From the NCBI GenBank assembly GCA_021234155.1, contig JAJEKV010000061.1:4783153-4847152 (forward strand): DNA of 64,000 nucleotides, given 5' to 3'. The position numbers and the translations under genes are program-made. The notes under the pieces were generated by a model. It had not been told where the DNA came from. It ran no database searches and worked only from the letters and a program-made list of their open reading frames with translations. Numbering within the stretch: position 1 is the first letter of the stretch; each line of letters starts with the position of its first letter. The DNA is from Isoetes taiwanensis. Lineage: Eukaryota; Streptophyta; Lycopodiopsida; Isoetales; Isoetaceae. Shown piece after piece: positions 12,783 to 24,574 of the stretch.

Positions 12783-12827
12783 ATAGCCAGATACATTCGA
12801 GAGTGCCAGTTATGCCGGCAGACAAAA

Positions 12828-13433
12828 GTGGAACAACTCCGAATTTCGGGAGCTTTAGAGCCATTGCCAGTGCCGAATGCAAAATGGGAAGTCATAAGTA
12901 TGGATTTCATTATAGGACTCCCGAGAACAGTAAGAGGTAAAGATGCATTAATGGTGGTGGTGGAAAAGTTGTCGAAGATGGCACATTTCGTGCCGTATAG
13001 GACCACAGACACGGCATTGGACACTGCCGTATTGTTCACCAAAGAGATAATTAGACTCCACGGGATGCCGAGGGAAGTAATCTCGAATAGAGATTCTAAA
13101 TTTATGAGTGCATTATGGCAGGATTTGTTTGCCACCATTCAGACGAAGCTCTCTATGAGCACGGCATACCACCCTCGGACGGATGGTCAGACGGAACGAA
13201 CTAACCGGATCATTGAAGATATGCTAAGGAATTATGTGTGGAACAAACAGTCTAAGTGGGATGATTTCATCCACTTAGTGGAGTTCGCCTACAACAGCAC
13301 CAAGCAGGAGTCATCCCAGATGTCTCCTTTCATGATTAATTATGGGTATCAGTGTCTTACCCAGATAGATGGCACAATCCTGTGTCAAAAGTGGAAGTCT
13401 ATTAGTAGATGTTATCGGACATGCAACAACTAG
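12828..13433 (+). pseudogene. Chromovirus integrase catalytic core
   Basis: The frame covers the integrase core. The first aspartate is in M-D-F-I-I-G-L-P near residue 26 and the glutamate in D-G-Q-T-E-R-T-N near 123. The middle position, normally S-D-R-D, reads S-N-R-D (codon AAT at about 13086), so one DDE residue is missing and the enzyme would be inactive. The frame ends at a stop in the tower region; homologous coding resumes in another frame near 13440. Confidence 0.85.
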
Positions 13434-13630
13434 TGGAGGAGGTAAGAGGATACCTTCTAGCAGCGAGAAGTAGGCAGAAAAGAATAGCCGATAAGCACAG
13501 GACGATAAGGGAATTTCAGGTGGGAGACAATGTATGGTTGAAGATCAAAGTCAAGTAGGCCAAGCTCCGCATCGGCAATTGCAAGAAGCTTGCTCCAAGA
13601 TGGGCTGGGCCATTCAGGATAACCAAAAGA

Positions 13631-13890
13631 GTGGGAAGCCAATTCTACAAGTTGGACCTGCCAGCACATCTCAAAATCCATAGGGTCTTCCATGTAAGTC
13701 TCCTAAAGAGGTACACTCCTAATCCAGAGGAAGTATTGGAGACAACTGAGTTACTGGAAATGAGGAACGACCAGCTTGAAATCGTCCCAGAGGTTCTTCT
13801 TGACAAGGCCAATAAGAAGACAAGAAGATCATAATTTCTCCAATATCTAGTGAAATGGACGCACTTACCTGTGGAAGACGCTACGTGAAT
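13631..13890 (+). pseudogene. Chromovirus integrase C-terminus and chromodomain
   Basis: Frame pieces show the A-H-L-K-I-H-R-V-F-H-V-S-L-L-K block that precedes the chromodomain in chromoviruses. They continue as Q-Y-L-V-K-W-T-H-L-P-V-E-D-A-T at about 13840-13885, the core of a chromodomain. A stop at 13832 and another right after D-A-T break it. Chromodomains direct insertion to heterochromatin in this clade (family knowledge). Confidence 0.8.
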
Positions 13891-14364
13891 ACTACAATCA
13901 AATTTGGAGAAGCATTACCCCCAATTCATGGAGCAATGCAAGGGTCGGCTCGTCACCGAAGTATTCGACACCGACTCGATAGGTGAGTGGAAGGTAGATT
14001 AAAAAGTCTACTTCCGTCCCACGGAAGTAGACGACCTTGAGAGATAAGAGGTCATTCAGGCATGCATTGATAGGAAAGCACCTCTAGCCAATGCCTAATA
14101 TGGGAAGGACGCCATCCTTCACGCCCAAATACGGGAAGGACGCCACCCTTCACGCCAAAGGCAACTAAAGGTGTAGGCATGAGTGAGCATCCTAGGCATG
14201 ATAGGGCACTGTCGCCACGGCCAAGATGGAAGAAACATAATCTTCCTACGCCGGGAGATTAGCCTTGCATCCATATAAATTGTAATTAATGGGTGGTTCC
14301 CTAACAACCAACTTTAAAATAATTAAATGTATACTGACGTAGTGTTGGACCTGCAGGCCAATAG

Positions 14365-14538
14365 GATAAGATAAGATAAGATAAAATTTTTTTACGTCCA
14401 CGGGAACCCAACGGGTTATGGGACGGCACATGCAAGGGCAACAGCCCATCTAAAACCTGGGGACTAGGCCCCATCACCAAACACAATAACCAAATATTAA
14501 AAGGCTACTAAGAATAAGAGAAGATAATGCTAATGCGA
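14365..14538 (-). mobile_element. LINE 3' tail inserted in the chromovirus, (GATAA)n end
   Basis: The related chromovirus copy at 29990 lacks this block, so it is an insertion. The minus strand reads the same LINE tail as 8781-9064 and ends in GATAA pentamers (14365-14384). The piece is a severely 5'-truncated LINE. Confidence 0.85.
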
Positions 14539-14854
14539 AGACGTGCAACACATATTTTGTCATAATGTGTTGTAAGGAAACGATATGGAACATTAATTAG
14601 AAAATTTTGGAACTATGCTAATAATAATGGTATAAGCCATAAAATTTTGTGAATAATAAACGATAAAGTAAGAGGGCGAAACAACCTCTTATCATAGTAT
14701 GATATTAAACAAGGATGTGTTATGATAAATTAAAATATTACCTTGGGATAATTATATTGTAAAACTATACGTATTAAATGTAATTGCAGGTATACAGGTT
14801 TTCAAGGTGGGGACGCGTGATGCTGAGGACAATATCAATTCAAGGTGGGAAGAT

Positions 14855-16375
14855 TGTGACGTTCCAACATAACATACGATCCGAATACATATATTATACT
14901 GCCACTTCACACGTACATGTCATCATGACAAATACTTGAGAGCCGTAAAGGGTTGCACCTAGGGGGCAACCTCGTATGTTGCACATATACATTAAACATA
15001 TGCAATTAAAACCCCCTTGCCAAGTGGCAATACCCCATTTGGTCTCTTATAACCTAACCCTAAAAGTTCACATATAAGGAACCAAAGGGGAAACCCTAAA
15101 CCTTTCTTCTTTCGCATTTAGGGCTTCCTTGAGTCATTTTGGCTAAGGCAAGCTACCATTTCGCATTGCCAGGCGCCGCCGAGCTGTTTTTGCGCATTAG
15201 ATTGATCAAGAGCAGCAGTCTTCAGCAAGAACGAAGGCATGGACGCAATCTGGGGAGCTGGAGCTAGCCAAGGATCAGGTAACTTGCGATTCTATTGTGC
15301 AAAGTCGTCTCTTAGCCCGGCAATGAGTTAGGATAGCATGTTAGATCAGTCTTATCAGCCTTGTAGATCCTAAGATCAACAGCCGTAACGAGAGAACCTA
15401 ACCTTGTATGTTTAGGTAAGATAGATTAGATCTTATTTAGTATTTCAGTTCTTTGATGTTGACGATGCTCCATTCTATGCTCTCCTGTGTATGTGGGAAG
15501 GGGGATAGAGACCCTGAAACCTTCAGTAGTAGATGATCCTAGATAGCCTCATTAATTCCCAATTAATGCGGCCCGTGCACAAGAGCCCGCCTCGTTATGG
15601 GTGGCGAGGCTAGACCGGTGGAATAAGGGGGACTTGTCCCATCACTGACTGATCCCTCTGGTGTGCAAAGCCTACTAGGGATCTTAGTGGGCTAGGCTTA
15701 ATGGTTTGCCACTGCGTGTGGGCAAGGCATGAGCTCGACACCGCTTGGGTGATGCGTCACCTTCAATGGGGTTCAAGTCGAATACGGGCAGTGGTCTTCT
15801 AGCCGCCTGTGATGGGCATGCATGCCTCTGGAGGGGAGGTGACTCTCCTCCTACTTCATCGGGACTGGAGAGATGCAACCCAGCAGTAGCCCTCTTGGCT
15901 ATGCACCCGGCAGGCTACGGTCCGGTCCCAAGACTTTTCAACCTACTCTGCAAAGTGTGCACGGGAGGGACGGATAGAGTGGACTACCCAACAACCATGC
16001 TCTTATGCCAGCCCAATCCATTTGCCATAAATTCGGTCTGCATTAACTTCTGGAGACCCAAGCCGTCAGTCGATTCCCCATGAGTCTGAGCCTTGGGTAG
16101 GATTCCCTTTTGCTGCTATTATTTATGTTGTTGTTACGCATGTTATGTTATGATGTATTCACCCTTCGAGGTGACTTTGTTGATGTATTGATGTCATGTG
16201 CTCATGTTTATTCACGCTTCCGCAGCTAGGACGATCCCGAGGAAGACGGGGCAAATGACCCATCCACTCTTCCATACTGGCCCAGTTCTTGGGATTGGTG
16301 TCAGGTGGATGGCCCCTGCCAGTTTGGCTATCAGGGGGATGAACTCCGCCTTCTGAAGAAGTAGGGGACGTCACA
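14855..16375 (+). repeat. 3' LTR of chromovirus (1,521 bp)
   Basis: The LTR begins TGTGACGTTCC right after a purine-rich tract (CAAGGTGGGAAGAT, 14841-14854) that serves as polypurine tract. It ends GACGTCACA, giving matched TG...CA termini with an 8-base inverted repeat TGTGACGT/ACGTCACA. Its partner at 30341-31946 has the same ends and layout, including a GC-rich central block with a conserved ATGCGGCCCGTGCAC-like segment. Small open frames inside (for example 15745-16083) are not considered genes. Confidence 0.88.
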
Positions 16376-16440
16376 GACGTGGCCTCAAATGTCATGTATG
16401 GCAAAGCACATGAATCGGATTAGCTCTTGATCGTTCACAG

Positions 16441-16745
16441 CAAGAGGAATTTCTATCCCAAGCTATTTTTTTGCTTGGCAATGTATTTTTGATACGGTTG
16501 CCCCTTATGGCAAGCAAATTCAGTCTCTCATGATACAAAGAGGGCTTCATTCAACAGGTGAAAAGGATGCAAGTCTTAAAGGAAGTGAGAATAAGAGACA
16601 GACTCTGCTAAGATGGATGCAGAGAGATTGGGAAGCTCGAAATAAAATCATGAAATATCTGCAAAACCATTACCATTCTCAAATATGCCATGAATATCCT
16701 CAAGAGGACTTGAAACACAAAAGGGACTGCCTTTGCTGTGAATGA
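16441..16745 (+). CDS. Possible terminal exon of an unidentified host gene
   Basis: About 100 codons are open from an acceptor-like site (TTCACAG at 16434-16440) to a TGA at 16743-16745. The translation has a balanced composition, with a G-I-S-I-P-S-Y-F-F-A-W-Q block, then Q-T-L-L-R-W-M-Q-R-D-W-E-A-R, and ends in C-L-C-C-E. I do not recognise it. It starts 66 bases after the LTR end, so the LTR element may have landed in an intron or removed upstream exons. It could also be an uninformative open frame. Confidence 0.35.
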
Positions 16746-18120
16746 AGTGCTATTGTTGCATCTAACATCATGCTTTATTAGGAACAAATAACATGGACAC
16801 GTTAAAAAGGAGTGCAATGCACAACAACAAAGAGCTCGATTTTGAGTGCAACACAATAATACTTTGGAAATTAATATAAGAAGCAATTGAGCATTCTTTA
16901 CTTGGTTTGAACCTTTTACCTTCTCATCAAACTCAATTTGCTTTTGCTCAGATGATATACAAAAGAACATCCAACATAATTAAATGAGAACATCCAACAT
17001 GACCTCTAATTGCCATATAGATATATAGATGGTAGCTATTTGGTATATTGCTAAGAGATATGGTTAACTATGCTGCAATTGGTCTCCTGATTCCCCTTAA
17101 GCACATGGAAAAGGGTGCTTATGAAAAAAGAGGAAGCTGCTAATTGGACAAACTTTGAAAATGCCAGAGTGTTCGTTTGGCTCAGTAGCGCAGGTTTCAG
17201 CAGTTTGCAAAAGGATTATTAGCTAGAGCAGCCTTTTTTATGCATCCTTTTGTTCAGATATATCTAAGATAGATGACAATGATAAGCACAGAATACAGAC
17301 ATACGACAATCTTAAACACAAATAAGATAACACTTTGAAAATGCGAAAGGTAATGCATCTAAAATTGCAATGAGCCAGAGTATGCTAAGATGATGTTTGT
17401 TGGATATTCAGAAATAAACATAAATGTTGTCCCACTGCATATCAGAAATAGAGATTTACCAGAAAATGCTGCCACTGACTTGATCAATTGCATAATATTT
17501 CCTTTATACCTTTGTCCCCTCATAGCAGCATAGTATACTGGTCCCATGGAAACCTATTAAATTCAGTAAATCCAAAATTAGCATTGGAAACTCTAATATT
17601 CAATCTGGCATCATTTAAAGATAGTTTTGTTCACCTGAGGCTTGGTTCATGCAGTCTTTAGAACCGTCAAGAAGATTGTACAGCATAGCCTCGTAGCCAT
17701 GTATAGATATTAGGACCCGCAAAACCAAAAATCTAATAACAATATATTAGTGAATCCAAGTTAGAAGATGGCTGACTCATACTAAGTTGCATGCTGTCTC
17801 AAGGACTTCTTATAAATGCCTAAAACTGGTGCAGCCAAACCTCTAAACGTATCTGTCTTTCACGATAAGCTCGAACTCAAGAATAGGCTGGCCACCAATC
17901 TCTGCAAAAACCAAGAAAATACATAAGAATCAGAGATTTAAAATTCTCACTAATAACGGAAATATACCAAAGATGACTTTGCCAAAAACCAGCAATGATT
18001 GCAAGATGACCGTTGACCAATGATGGTAAGAATTGCAGTTTAGAAATATGAACTCAATGGACTAGATAATGTGCCAGGATTCTATAAAATGCTTTACCTA
18101 TAGTTATAATAAAAAAAAAA
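16746..18120 (-). other. AT-rich stretch with exon-like blocks on the minus strand
   Basis: Three blocks on the minus strand have splice-like edges and open frames. The first is about 17846-17905 (I-G-G-Q-P-I-L-E-F-E-L-I-V-K-D-R-Y). The second is about 17634-17730 (H-G-Y-E-A-M-L-Y-N-L-L-D-G-S-K-D-C). The third is about 17459-17553, starting at the same acceptor with two possible frames. Phases join between the second and third if the third uses the donor at its AAAG/GTATAA. I could not join the first to the second. A decayed or partial host gene is possible; no product is recognised. Confidence 0.2.
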
Positions 18121-20090
18121 AACACCTTCTATGCTACAGAGGAAAAAGGAAGGGACTTTGTGCAAAACTTAGCACCAAATCAAAACAGTACTTAGGCTAT
18201 TAGATCACAAAAAGTTGGACTGTCAAGGTAAACAAAACATACCAAATGACTTTTGCAGGTAGTAACTGTTCTTAAGGGTGCTCAAGGGAGACCTCTCTTC
18301 AATCCACGAAAATAATAAAGCTATACTTGTTTTTTAACCATTCGAGCTTTATTCTGGACGGCAGAGGAAGGAACCAAAGATGAAGAAGCCATCCGGTGGT
18401 CAGCATCTGTCTTCCCCAAACATAAAATTTAAACTACGCATTAATAACAATGGTTGGTCAAATAGTCCCGAAATGGGGAAGGGAATGCCGCATGCATCTG
18501 CACATGCGGCGTTCCAAGCACAATTCCAAACACCCTTTCTTTTATTAATAAAAAGGATATGTTATGACAATGCTGCACCTAAGAGCAGGTGCTTGCAAAT
18601 TCTAAACTAATGAATAATGTGTGCATGATCAACTTCCGTATATTTATAACTTAAGATTGTTAATTGTTTTTGACTGTATTCGTAACTCGAAAGGTAGAAA
18701 GCTGACGATGGCAACTCAATTAGGGGAAGAAGCCGTATTCTGCTGTTGTTGAATGTCGAATTGGGGATAAGAGTTCGCGTGCGGGCTGGACAGATGGTAG
18801 CCGGCCATGGGCTTGCCAATTCCGGCTGTTGCAGGTGGCGGATTGAGGACGAACCTGATCTGCTGGAGATGCTTGGAAGTGCCTGGGGGTCGGCAGCGCT
18901 TGCAAACATTATCAGGTGAGACGGCTTGCTCTTGTGCACTATCAAATTAATACAGCAGCACTGGTCTGTGAATATTGTAGTCTTTTGCTCTTTCGCTTTT
19001 GAATCCAACTAGAGGGCGATTGTGGCATGGCCCAATTCATTCGAACTTTTGGCAGACAACAATATGTAAGATTTATTGGGCAAACAACTGCTCTATTTGC
19101 AACATCCAGCCCTATTGGTGAAGAATCCCGTCCAACCCAAGCCCCCTGCTCTTTTTGCGGGCAAGTGATGCAGGCAATTTGAAGCCTTGGTTTTACGGAT
19201 TGCTTTGGGCTATTCACTCTGGAGCAGTTGATGCCCTTCAAAATTTCTCTGCCCAATTTCCGATTGGCAGAGCTGCGTCCTGCCAATAGTCAGAAAGCCA
19301 GATTCAATTCGACTTTCTGTTACAGATTGAATTTGAATTCTATTGCTATTTGCCATATCTGACATGTGACTGCCGCAATCCCATTTTCGATGAGTTTTCT
19401 GCCAATTTTATGGATTGAAATGCTATGGGATGACTCAAATATTTTGTATTTTTTGTTGCTTCCAGATTTCAGGCTGGCTCTGTCGGTTCCTGGAGGATAA
19501 CCAAGGTCTGTTAGAATTAATCACGGGCACCAAACCCACTGGGCATTAACTTATAACCCTGAAGTCGAATAGCCAAAGCAGGGCAATAGTTTCTGTGCAG
19601 CAATATATTTATTGAAGCATTCAACAGCCTTACCTCAAGACATGTTTTGGAAGGGAGAATTAAATTCCTGTTTCTCATAAGCTCTGGAGGATCATAAAAG
19701 CGCTTGCAAGGAGTAAGCAAAAGATCAGCCCACGTGTATTTTTGATTTAGACAATGGTTTGAGAGCAATTTGTCCTCTTATTTTATGGGGTCAATTTGAC
19801 CCCTGGTTGACTGCACACTTGCAGCCTGGATTACCCCAGGCAGCATATTCTGTGAAAGGTGCCGTCATTGGACGGCCAAAAAACGATAATACAAGCAAAA
19901 AAAACGATAATACAACGATAAACGATGAATAATGAGCTTTTTCAAACATGCGCAATCTAGACAGATAAGAAAAAAAAAACAGAACAGAGTATGGGAGAAG
20001 GCAGCGATATGTGGTTGCACCTTACCTACTTTAACGAATCGTGTCCATAATTTAGCCCTACCGTCGAAGCACGGTTAGGGCTGTTAAATT
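18121..20090. other. No gene I can support
   Basis: A GC-richer island at 18720-18910 is open on both strands, so the coding strand cannot be told. One minus-strand reading ends in a Gln-rich segment, while one plus-strand reading runs to a GTGAGA donor-like site at 18914. The rest is AT-rich with stops in all frames. Confidence 0.3.
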
Positions 20091-20092
20091 TC

Positions 20093-20300
20093 TTGGAGCA
20101 GCAGCTCGTCGGAGTTCTTGGAGCACGTCGGAGTTCGCCAGCATCTCAGAGGTTGCCAGCAGCTCAGAGGTCGCCAGCATCAGGGGTCGCAGTCGGAGCC
20201 AGCATCTCGGAGGTTGCCAGCAGCTCGCAGGTTAGTTTTCTTGCACTTTCTGTCGGCTTGCATTTTCTTGCACTTTCGCAGGTTAGTTTGCTTCTCTCAG
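20093..20300 (+). repeat. Short degenerate minisatellite
   Basis: Units of the kind GCCAGCAGCTCAGAGGTC and CAGCATCTCGGAGGTTGCC recur about six times between 20135 and 20235. Two copies of a CGCAGGTTAGTTT...CTTGCACTTTC module follow to about 20293. The open frames across it are by-products of the repeat. Confidence 0.65.
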
Positions 20301-20410
20301 TGCACTTTAAGTGCATCATTTGCCCAGATTACACTCACTATTTTAAGCCTTTCTAACTTTAACCCTGTTCTAAAACACAAGATAAGCAGACTAGCAGACT
20401 AGCAGCTGCA

Positions 20411-22566
20411 GACTAGCAGCTGCTAGACATTAATATGGATATGGATAGGCTCGATGGTTGTAGTGGATGTGATGCTTCTGTGAATGCATTCAGGGCAAAG
20501 CAACCGATAAAAAAGCCCATAAAAAAGCATACATCTTTGCAATGGCCCAACAGGGGATAGGGCAGAACAGAGGATGCATCTAGAAGGAGCTCAAATTTTG
20601 CTATTCTCAGAGCAACTCAAGCTTACAAATTTTGGAAATTACAGATTTTGAAAATAAACAGAGTGTACAAATTTCAAAACTTAGTTTAAGGCTAGAGGGG
20701 CTAAGAAATGTCATCTCTTTTAAGCATTTGTTATGAGCAAACTAAAGAAGTTCGAAATGCCCTAAATAGATGAACGGGAAGTAGACAGAGACGTGCATTC
20801 TTTTTTAGCCAGCTCTGGTCTATGCTTTGCAAAATGATCGTGGCCCTGAACATTTGTAGTCCAAACTAATGTATGCTTCCAATTTCATTGTCATCATCAA
20901 GTCTTCCGATTGTAGTTCTATTATTACGTAGAGATAAAAACCCGTCCTTCCTGTTGAATTTAGTATTGTGGAGACAGTTACTGTAATTAAAAGTCTGCAA
21001 GTGTTCTAACTCCAAAGAATCAAATAGACTGTCTGAAAGATTGACCTTAATGAGGTTATCCTTATCTTTGGTGAAAAAGATCATTGGTTCAAGAAATGCT
21101 CCAAATAGCAGATCAAATTTTCTTCAGCCAATGCACTTTCTACAAGCTTGTCCTTGGTCCATCCATAAATGGCATTGAAAACTATAGAGTATTCGATCCT
21201 AATTCAGGATTATGACTTGTAAATCAAACAAGCATGTGCAGGATGCAATTTGGTGGCATGGCAGAGAAGAATTGCCCTTGCCTTTTCCTGCAGTTCATAC
21301 TGAGTGACTGCAGTAGAGGACGTGAGATATCCACCCAAAGCAATGTTATTGTTGGTTTGCACAAAGCCTTCACAGAGCAGATTGTAACAGCCAGTTTGTC
21401 TGTATGCGTCTCTCTGCAAGAATGGAACAATTCTGAGATGAATGAAACTAACCATCCTGCCATCCTGCCTCTATGCTATTCAGATCGTTATTCTCAAAGC
21501 CTCCTTCAAAGCCTCCTTCAGTGTCAGTTGTAATGGTTAGATTTGTCTGCTAAACTTGTCAATAATAAGATCTGTACTACTTTGGTTATGCATAGCCTTG
21601 GGTTCATTTGACTCGTTTGCATAGCCTTGGGTTCTCTCTGAAAAGCAAAACCTTGTATATGGCTCTTGGTCAGATTATAATCAACAGCATAATTATGTGT
21701 GTAAGGCAAAACAACCCATGGGACCGGATTCTGAAGGCAAAGGAAAAAAAAGGAAGAAAAACAGAAGCAGCAGCAATGGGTAATTCTAGCTATGGAGGAA
21801 ACGGATACCAGTTAGGTTTTTCGGTACATCAACCAAACAGTGCTTAGCAGGTCTTTATCAAATGCTGAAGGTAAGGCTAGAACAGAGATCATGGCATTGT
21901 ACCTTTCTAAAAAAGAGAGAGAGCGCGTGCTTCTATACTAAGGCTTTGTCTTGTTAGATGGGGTTTTAGATCATGCTACTACCTCCTTCCAAGACCAGCT
22001 TAAAACTTAAATATCATTACATCAAAAGCTGAATACATTTAAGCTTTTAATATTTCAGAAAAATACAAAGCGTTGGGGAAGATGCATCACGCTTTGGGGC
22101 TTTCTTTAGGCATGGCTTGAAAGTGATCCTTGTGTTCCTTATCACTACATATCCTGCAGAGGCTATTGCATGCTTTGACCTCCTGAACAGTATATTATTT
22201 TGTATCATAGCATTGGAACTTTGTTGTCTTTGTGTTTTTCTGCATACAGCGGCCCTGATACATTCCTCACAGCTGTACATGAAGCTCAAAACTTTGGTCA
22301 TGATTACCAAAGGACAGTTTGAACTATTTATTAACGTAGTCTCTTTGAAGCATTGGCATAAATGATAATCTTCTTGCCCACTTGAGATTTGTATTGAACG
22401 ATGACAATAAAAGAGCGTGTCTAAGATGTTTTGCTTGCTCAACACTTTCTGTCAGCAGCGTATTTAGCATTTATGCGATTTATCATCACATCTTATAACA
22501 CGAACATTCAGCACATTCAGAAATATCAAAAGCTTAAATGTTGCCTTTAATTGGTGTGCTAGAACC
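20411..22566. other. No gene seen; upstream flank of clpR2
   Basis: AT-rich sequence with only short open frames on both strands and no domain wording. The clpR2 promoter should lie in its right-hand part, but no clear TATA box is placed at a convincing distance from the start codon. Confidence 0.4.
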
Positions 22567-23620
22567 CTAAGGAGTTTTCATTTTTCATGCTTGAAAGGTT
22601 TGGCTGAGCCCCTTGCCGGGTTATGGCGTCCATCGCCCTTGCGAGCTCTGGGGTCGCCTCTATTTCCTCCACACGGTAAGCTTTTCTTTACCTTGCTCCT
22701 TTTCCTCTTAGCAGTGGCATTCACCTGAAATGGGAGTTTCACGATATTGAAAATGCAAAGAATCAGAAGATGCGGAATCCATATCTTCAGTAACCCTCAT
22801 AGCATTCTGGGTGGAGGAGCCTATATGCCGAAAGGCCATGCCAATCTCATCTTGCGTTGAACCATTGGGAATATGCTGCATCCAGAATATAATTTAATTA
22901 TATCAGGTAATAGGAGAGTTTAGACAGACATTCTCATGTGGAACATTTGTATTGGCAGATGTGAGCAGAAAGTTGCTGGTAGTTTGTATAAGAAATCAAA
23001 TGGCACGCAAAGAGGTTATCTCCGTCACCTGCGTAAATTTGTATAGATAAAAGTTATTGTATTGCATTTGTTTGATAAAGTCTCTTCTTCTTCCTCTTCT
23101 CGCTCTTATCATTATTCTTGTTTTCAGTTTATTCGTGGAACAGGCAATCAACAAGTTTATCATCTTTGCTTTTCAAGAATGTCCACAACGCAACAAGTCT
23201 GAGGTATTTTGTTCCATAGTTGTACTGCAGTTTATGCGCAATCAATTATAAGCTCATATGAAATAAATGAAATAGTGGGATTGGCAAATAATGCCACCCC
23301 ATCATTGCCACGATGAATTTATAGATTAAAAATGAGGATTAGTAATCTAGTCAGTTCTAATAAAGGTGGCTTCTGTTATATCATATTGATAGTGGTAGGG
23401 CCTCATGTCGTGCACAAGTAGTAATGATGCCCATCGGTACACCTAAAGTGCCATATAGAACGCCTGGAGAAGGGACTTGGCAGTTTGTAGATATTTGGAA
23501 TGTGCTTGTAAGTATTTTTTTTTTCTTTTTTTTTTCCCCAACGAAGTTTCAGGTTTTATTGTTTGAGGATGAAGAAGAAAACTCTTAAATTTGATTTAAG
23601 GCAACAGATTGCGGGAATCG
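22567..23620 (+). repeat. Parental copy of duplicated clpR2 5' segment
   Basis: This 1,054-bp block (5' leader, exons 1-4 and part of intron 4 of clpR2) recurs at 26992-28054 in the same orientation. Left homology begins at CTAAGGAGTTTTC and right homology ends at GATTGCGGGAATCG. The two copies differ at only a few percent of positions or less, plus small indels. Confidence 0.95.
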
Positions 23621-24574
23621 AAAAGTACTGTATGATGATAGAAGTTTGACTGTGCTTGTTGGGAACAGTACAGGGAACGTATCATCTTTATTGGGCAGTA
23701 CATAGATGAAGAATTTGGCAATCAAATTTTGGCAACAATGCTTTACCTTGACAGTGTCGATTCGAGTAAGAACTTGAATTTATATCTTAACAGCCCAGGC
23801 GGAGATGTAAGAACACTAATTTTACATATTTATACTTGTGTTTTTTCCTTATTCATGGTGGACCATCACAGTATTTCTTTTATATGCAGTTAACACCATC
23901 GATGGCAATCTATGATACAATGGAAAGTATAAAGAGTCGTATGGGTACGATGGCACTTGGATATGCATACAACATTTCTGGTTTCTTGCTTGCCGCTGGT
24001 GCTAAGGTTCTTGCTTTGTTGCAGCCCATTTCTTGAAAGTGTTTGTAATTGAAGCCATCATGTATCTTTCTTTTTCCAGGGCTTTCGCACAGCAATGCCT
24101 TTAACGAGGATTGCATTGCAAGCACCTGCAGGAGCAGCGCGTGGAAAGGTATCTGATAAGTGAGCCTTAAAGTTAGGAATATCTTTGTTAGCAAACTAGA
24201 GGCAGTCATGGATTTTTTTGAGAGTTTTATTAACCATCACAGGTCGCATAATTTAATGATGTTTCAGGCTGATGATATACAAAATGAAGCCAAGGAGCTC
24301 CTCCGAGTACGAGATTACCTCTTTTCACAATTGGCTATTAAGACTGGGCAACCAGTGGAAACGGTGCATATAACTGTCTACCCCATTTTTTGTTTAGAAG
24401 GCATCTTATTTTCTTTTTTTGTATCTATCACAGATAGCCAAAGACTTGGGACGGCTGAAAAGGTTTAGCTCTCAAGAGGCTTTAGAATATGGGCTTATCG
24501 ACAATATACTCCGTCCACCAAGAATCAAGGCAGATGCAAGTTCAAAACAAAAGGCAGGAAGTGGAATTGGTTGA
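22623..24574 (+). CDS. CLPR2: Plastid Clp protease non-catalytic subunit ClpR2 (nine exons)
   Basis: Nine exons join in one frame of 292 codons: 22623-22675, 22959-23032, 23128-23203, 23393-23507, 23669-23806, 23890-24006, 24080-24148, 24268-24363 and 24434-24574. All introns are GT...AG. The Ser-rich N-terminus ([10 protein letters not shown]...) looks like a plastid transit peptide. The conserved body starts at [19 protein letters not shown] and includes [17 protein letters not shown] and the C-terminal [15 protein letters not shown]. The ClpP triad is absent: the Ser position reads Asn (Y-N-I-S), the His position reads Gln (R-I-A-L-Q-A-P) and the Asp is missing. ClpR subunits are the non-proteolytic members of the stromal ClpPR core (family knowledge). 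Length fits the ClpR2 family. The exon 1 start is supported by the same ATG in the duplicate. Confidence 0.95.

Larger units (their letters stand above)
11494..16375 (+). mobile_element. Ty3/gypsy chromovirus, 5'-deleted, with 3' LTR
   Basis: The element starts mid-RT at the [17 protein letters not shown] block and runs through the FDDI catalytic box, RNase H, integrase and a chromodomain to a 3' LTR at 14855-16375. The 5' LTR, gag and protease are missing. Stops near 11688 and 11778 and a frame break near 12780 disable pol. A LINE tail of about 174 bp is inserted at 14365-14538. A related 3' end occurs at 29020-31946. Confidence 0.92.

Noticed and set aside
15684-16083. Overlapping open frames on both strands inside the first chromovirus LTR, also present in the second LTR near 31213-31419
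   Set aside because: They lie in the GC-rich LTR core, are open on both strands and have no motif. Their presence in both LTRs reflects LTR homology, not selection.
17359-17547. Minus frame starting MGPVYYAAMRG as a stand-alone gene
   Set aside because: The frame that fits the neighbouring exon phase is a different one, so this start is doubtful; the block is kept only as a possible exon.
18607-19008. 133-codon minus frame with Ser/Pro/Gln-rich readings, and a competing plus frame ending at a donor-like GTGAGA
   Set aside because: The short GC-rich patch is open in several frames on both strands. No reading has a clear family and no exon chain could be built.
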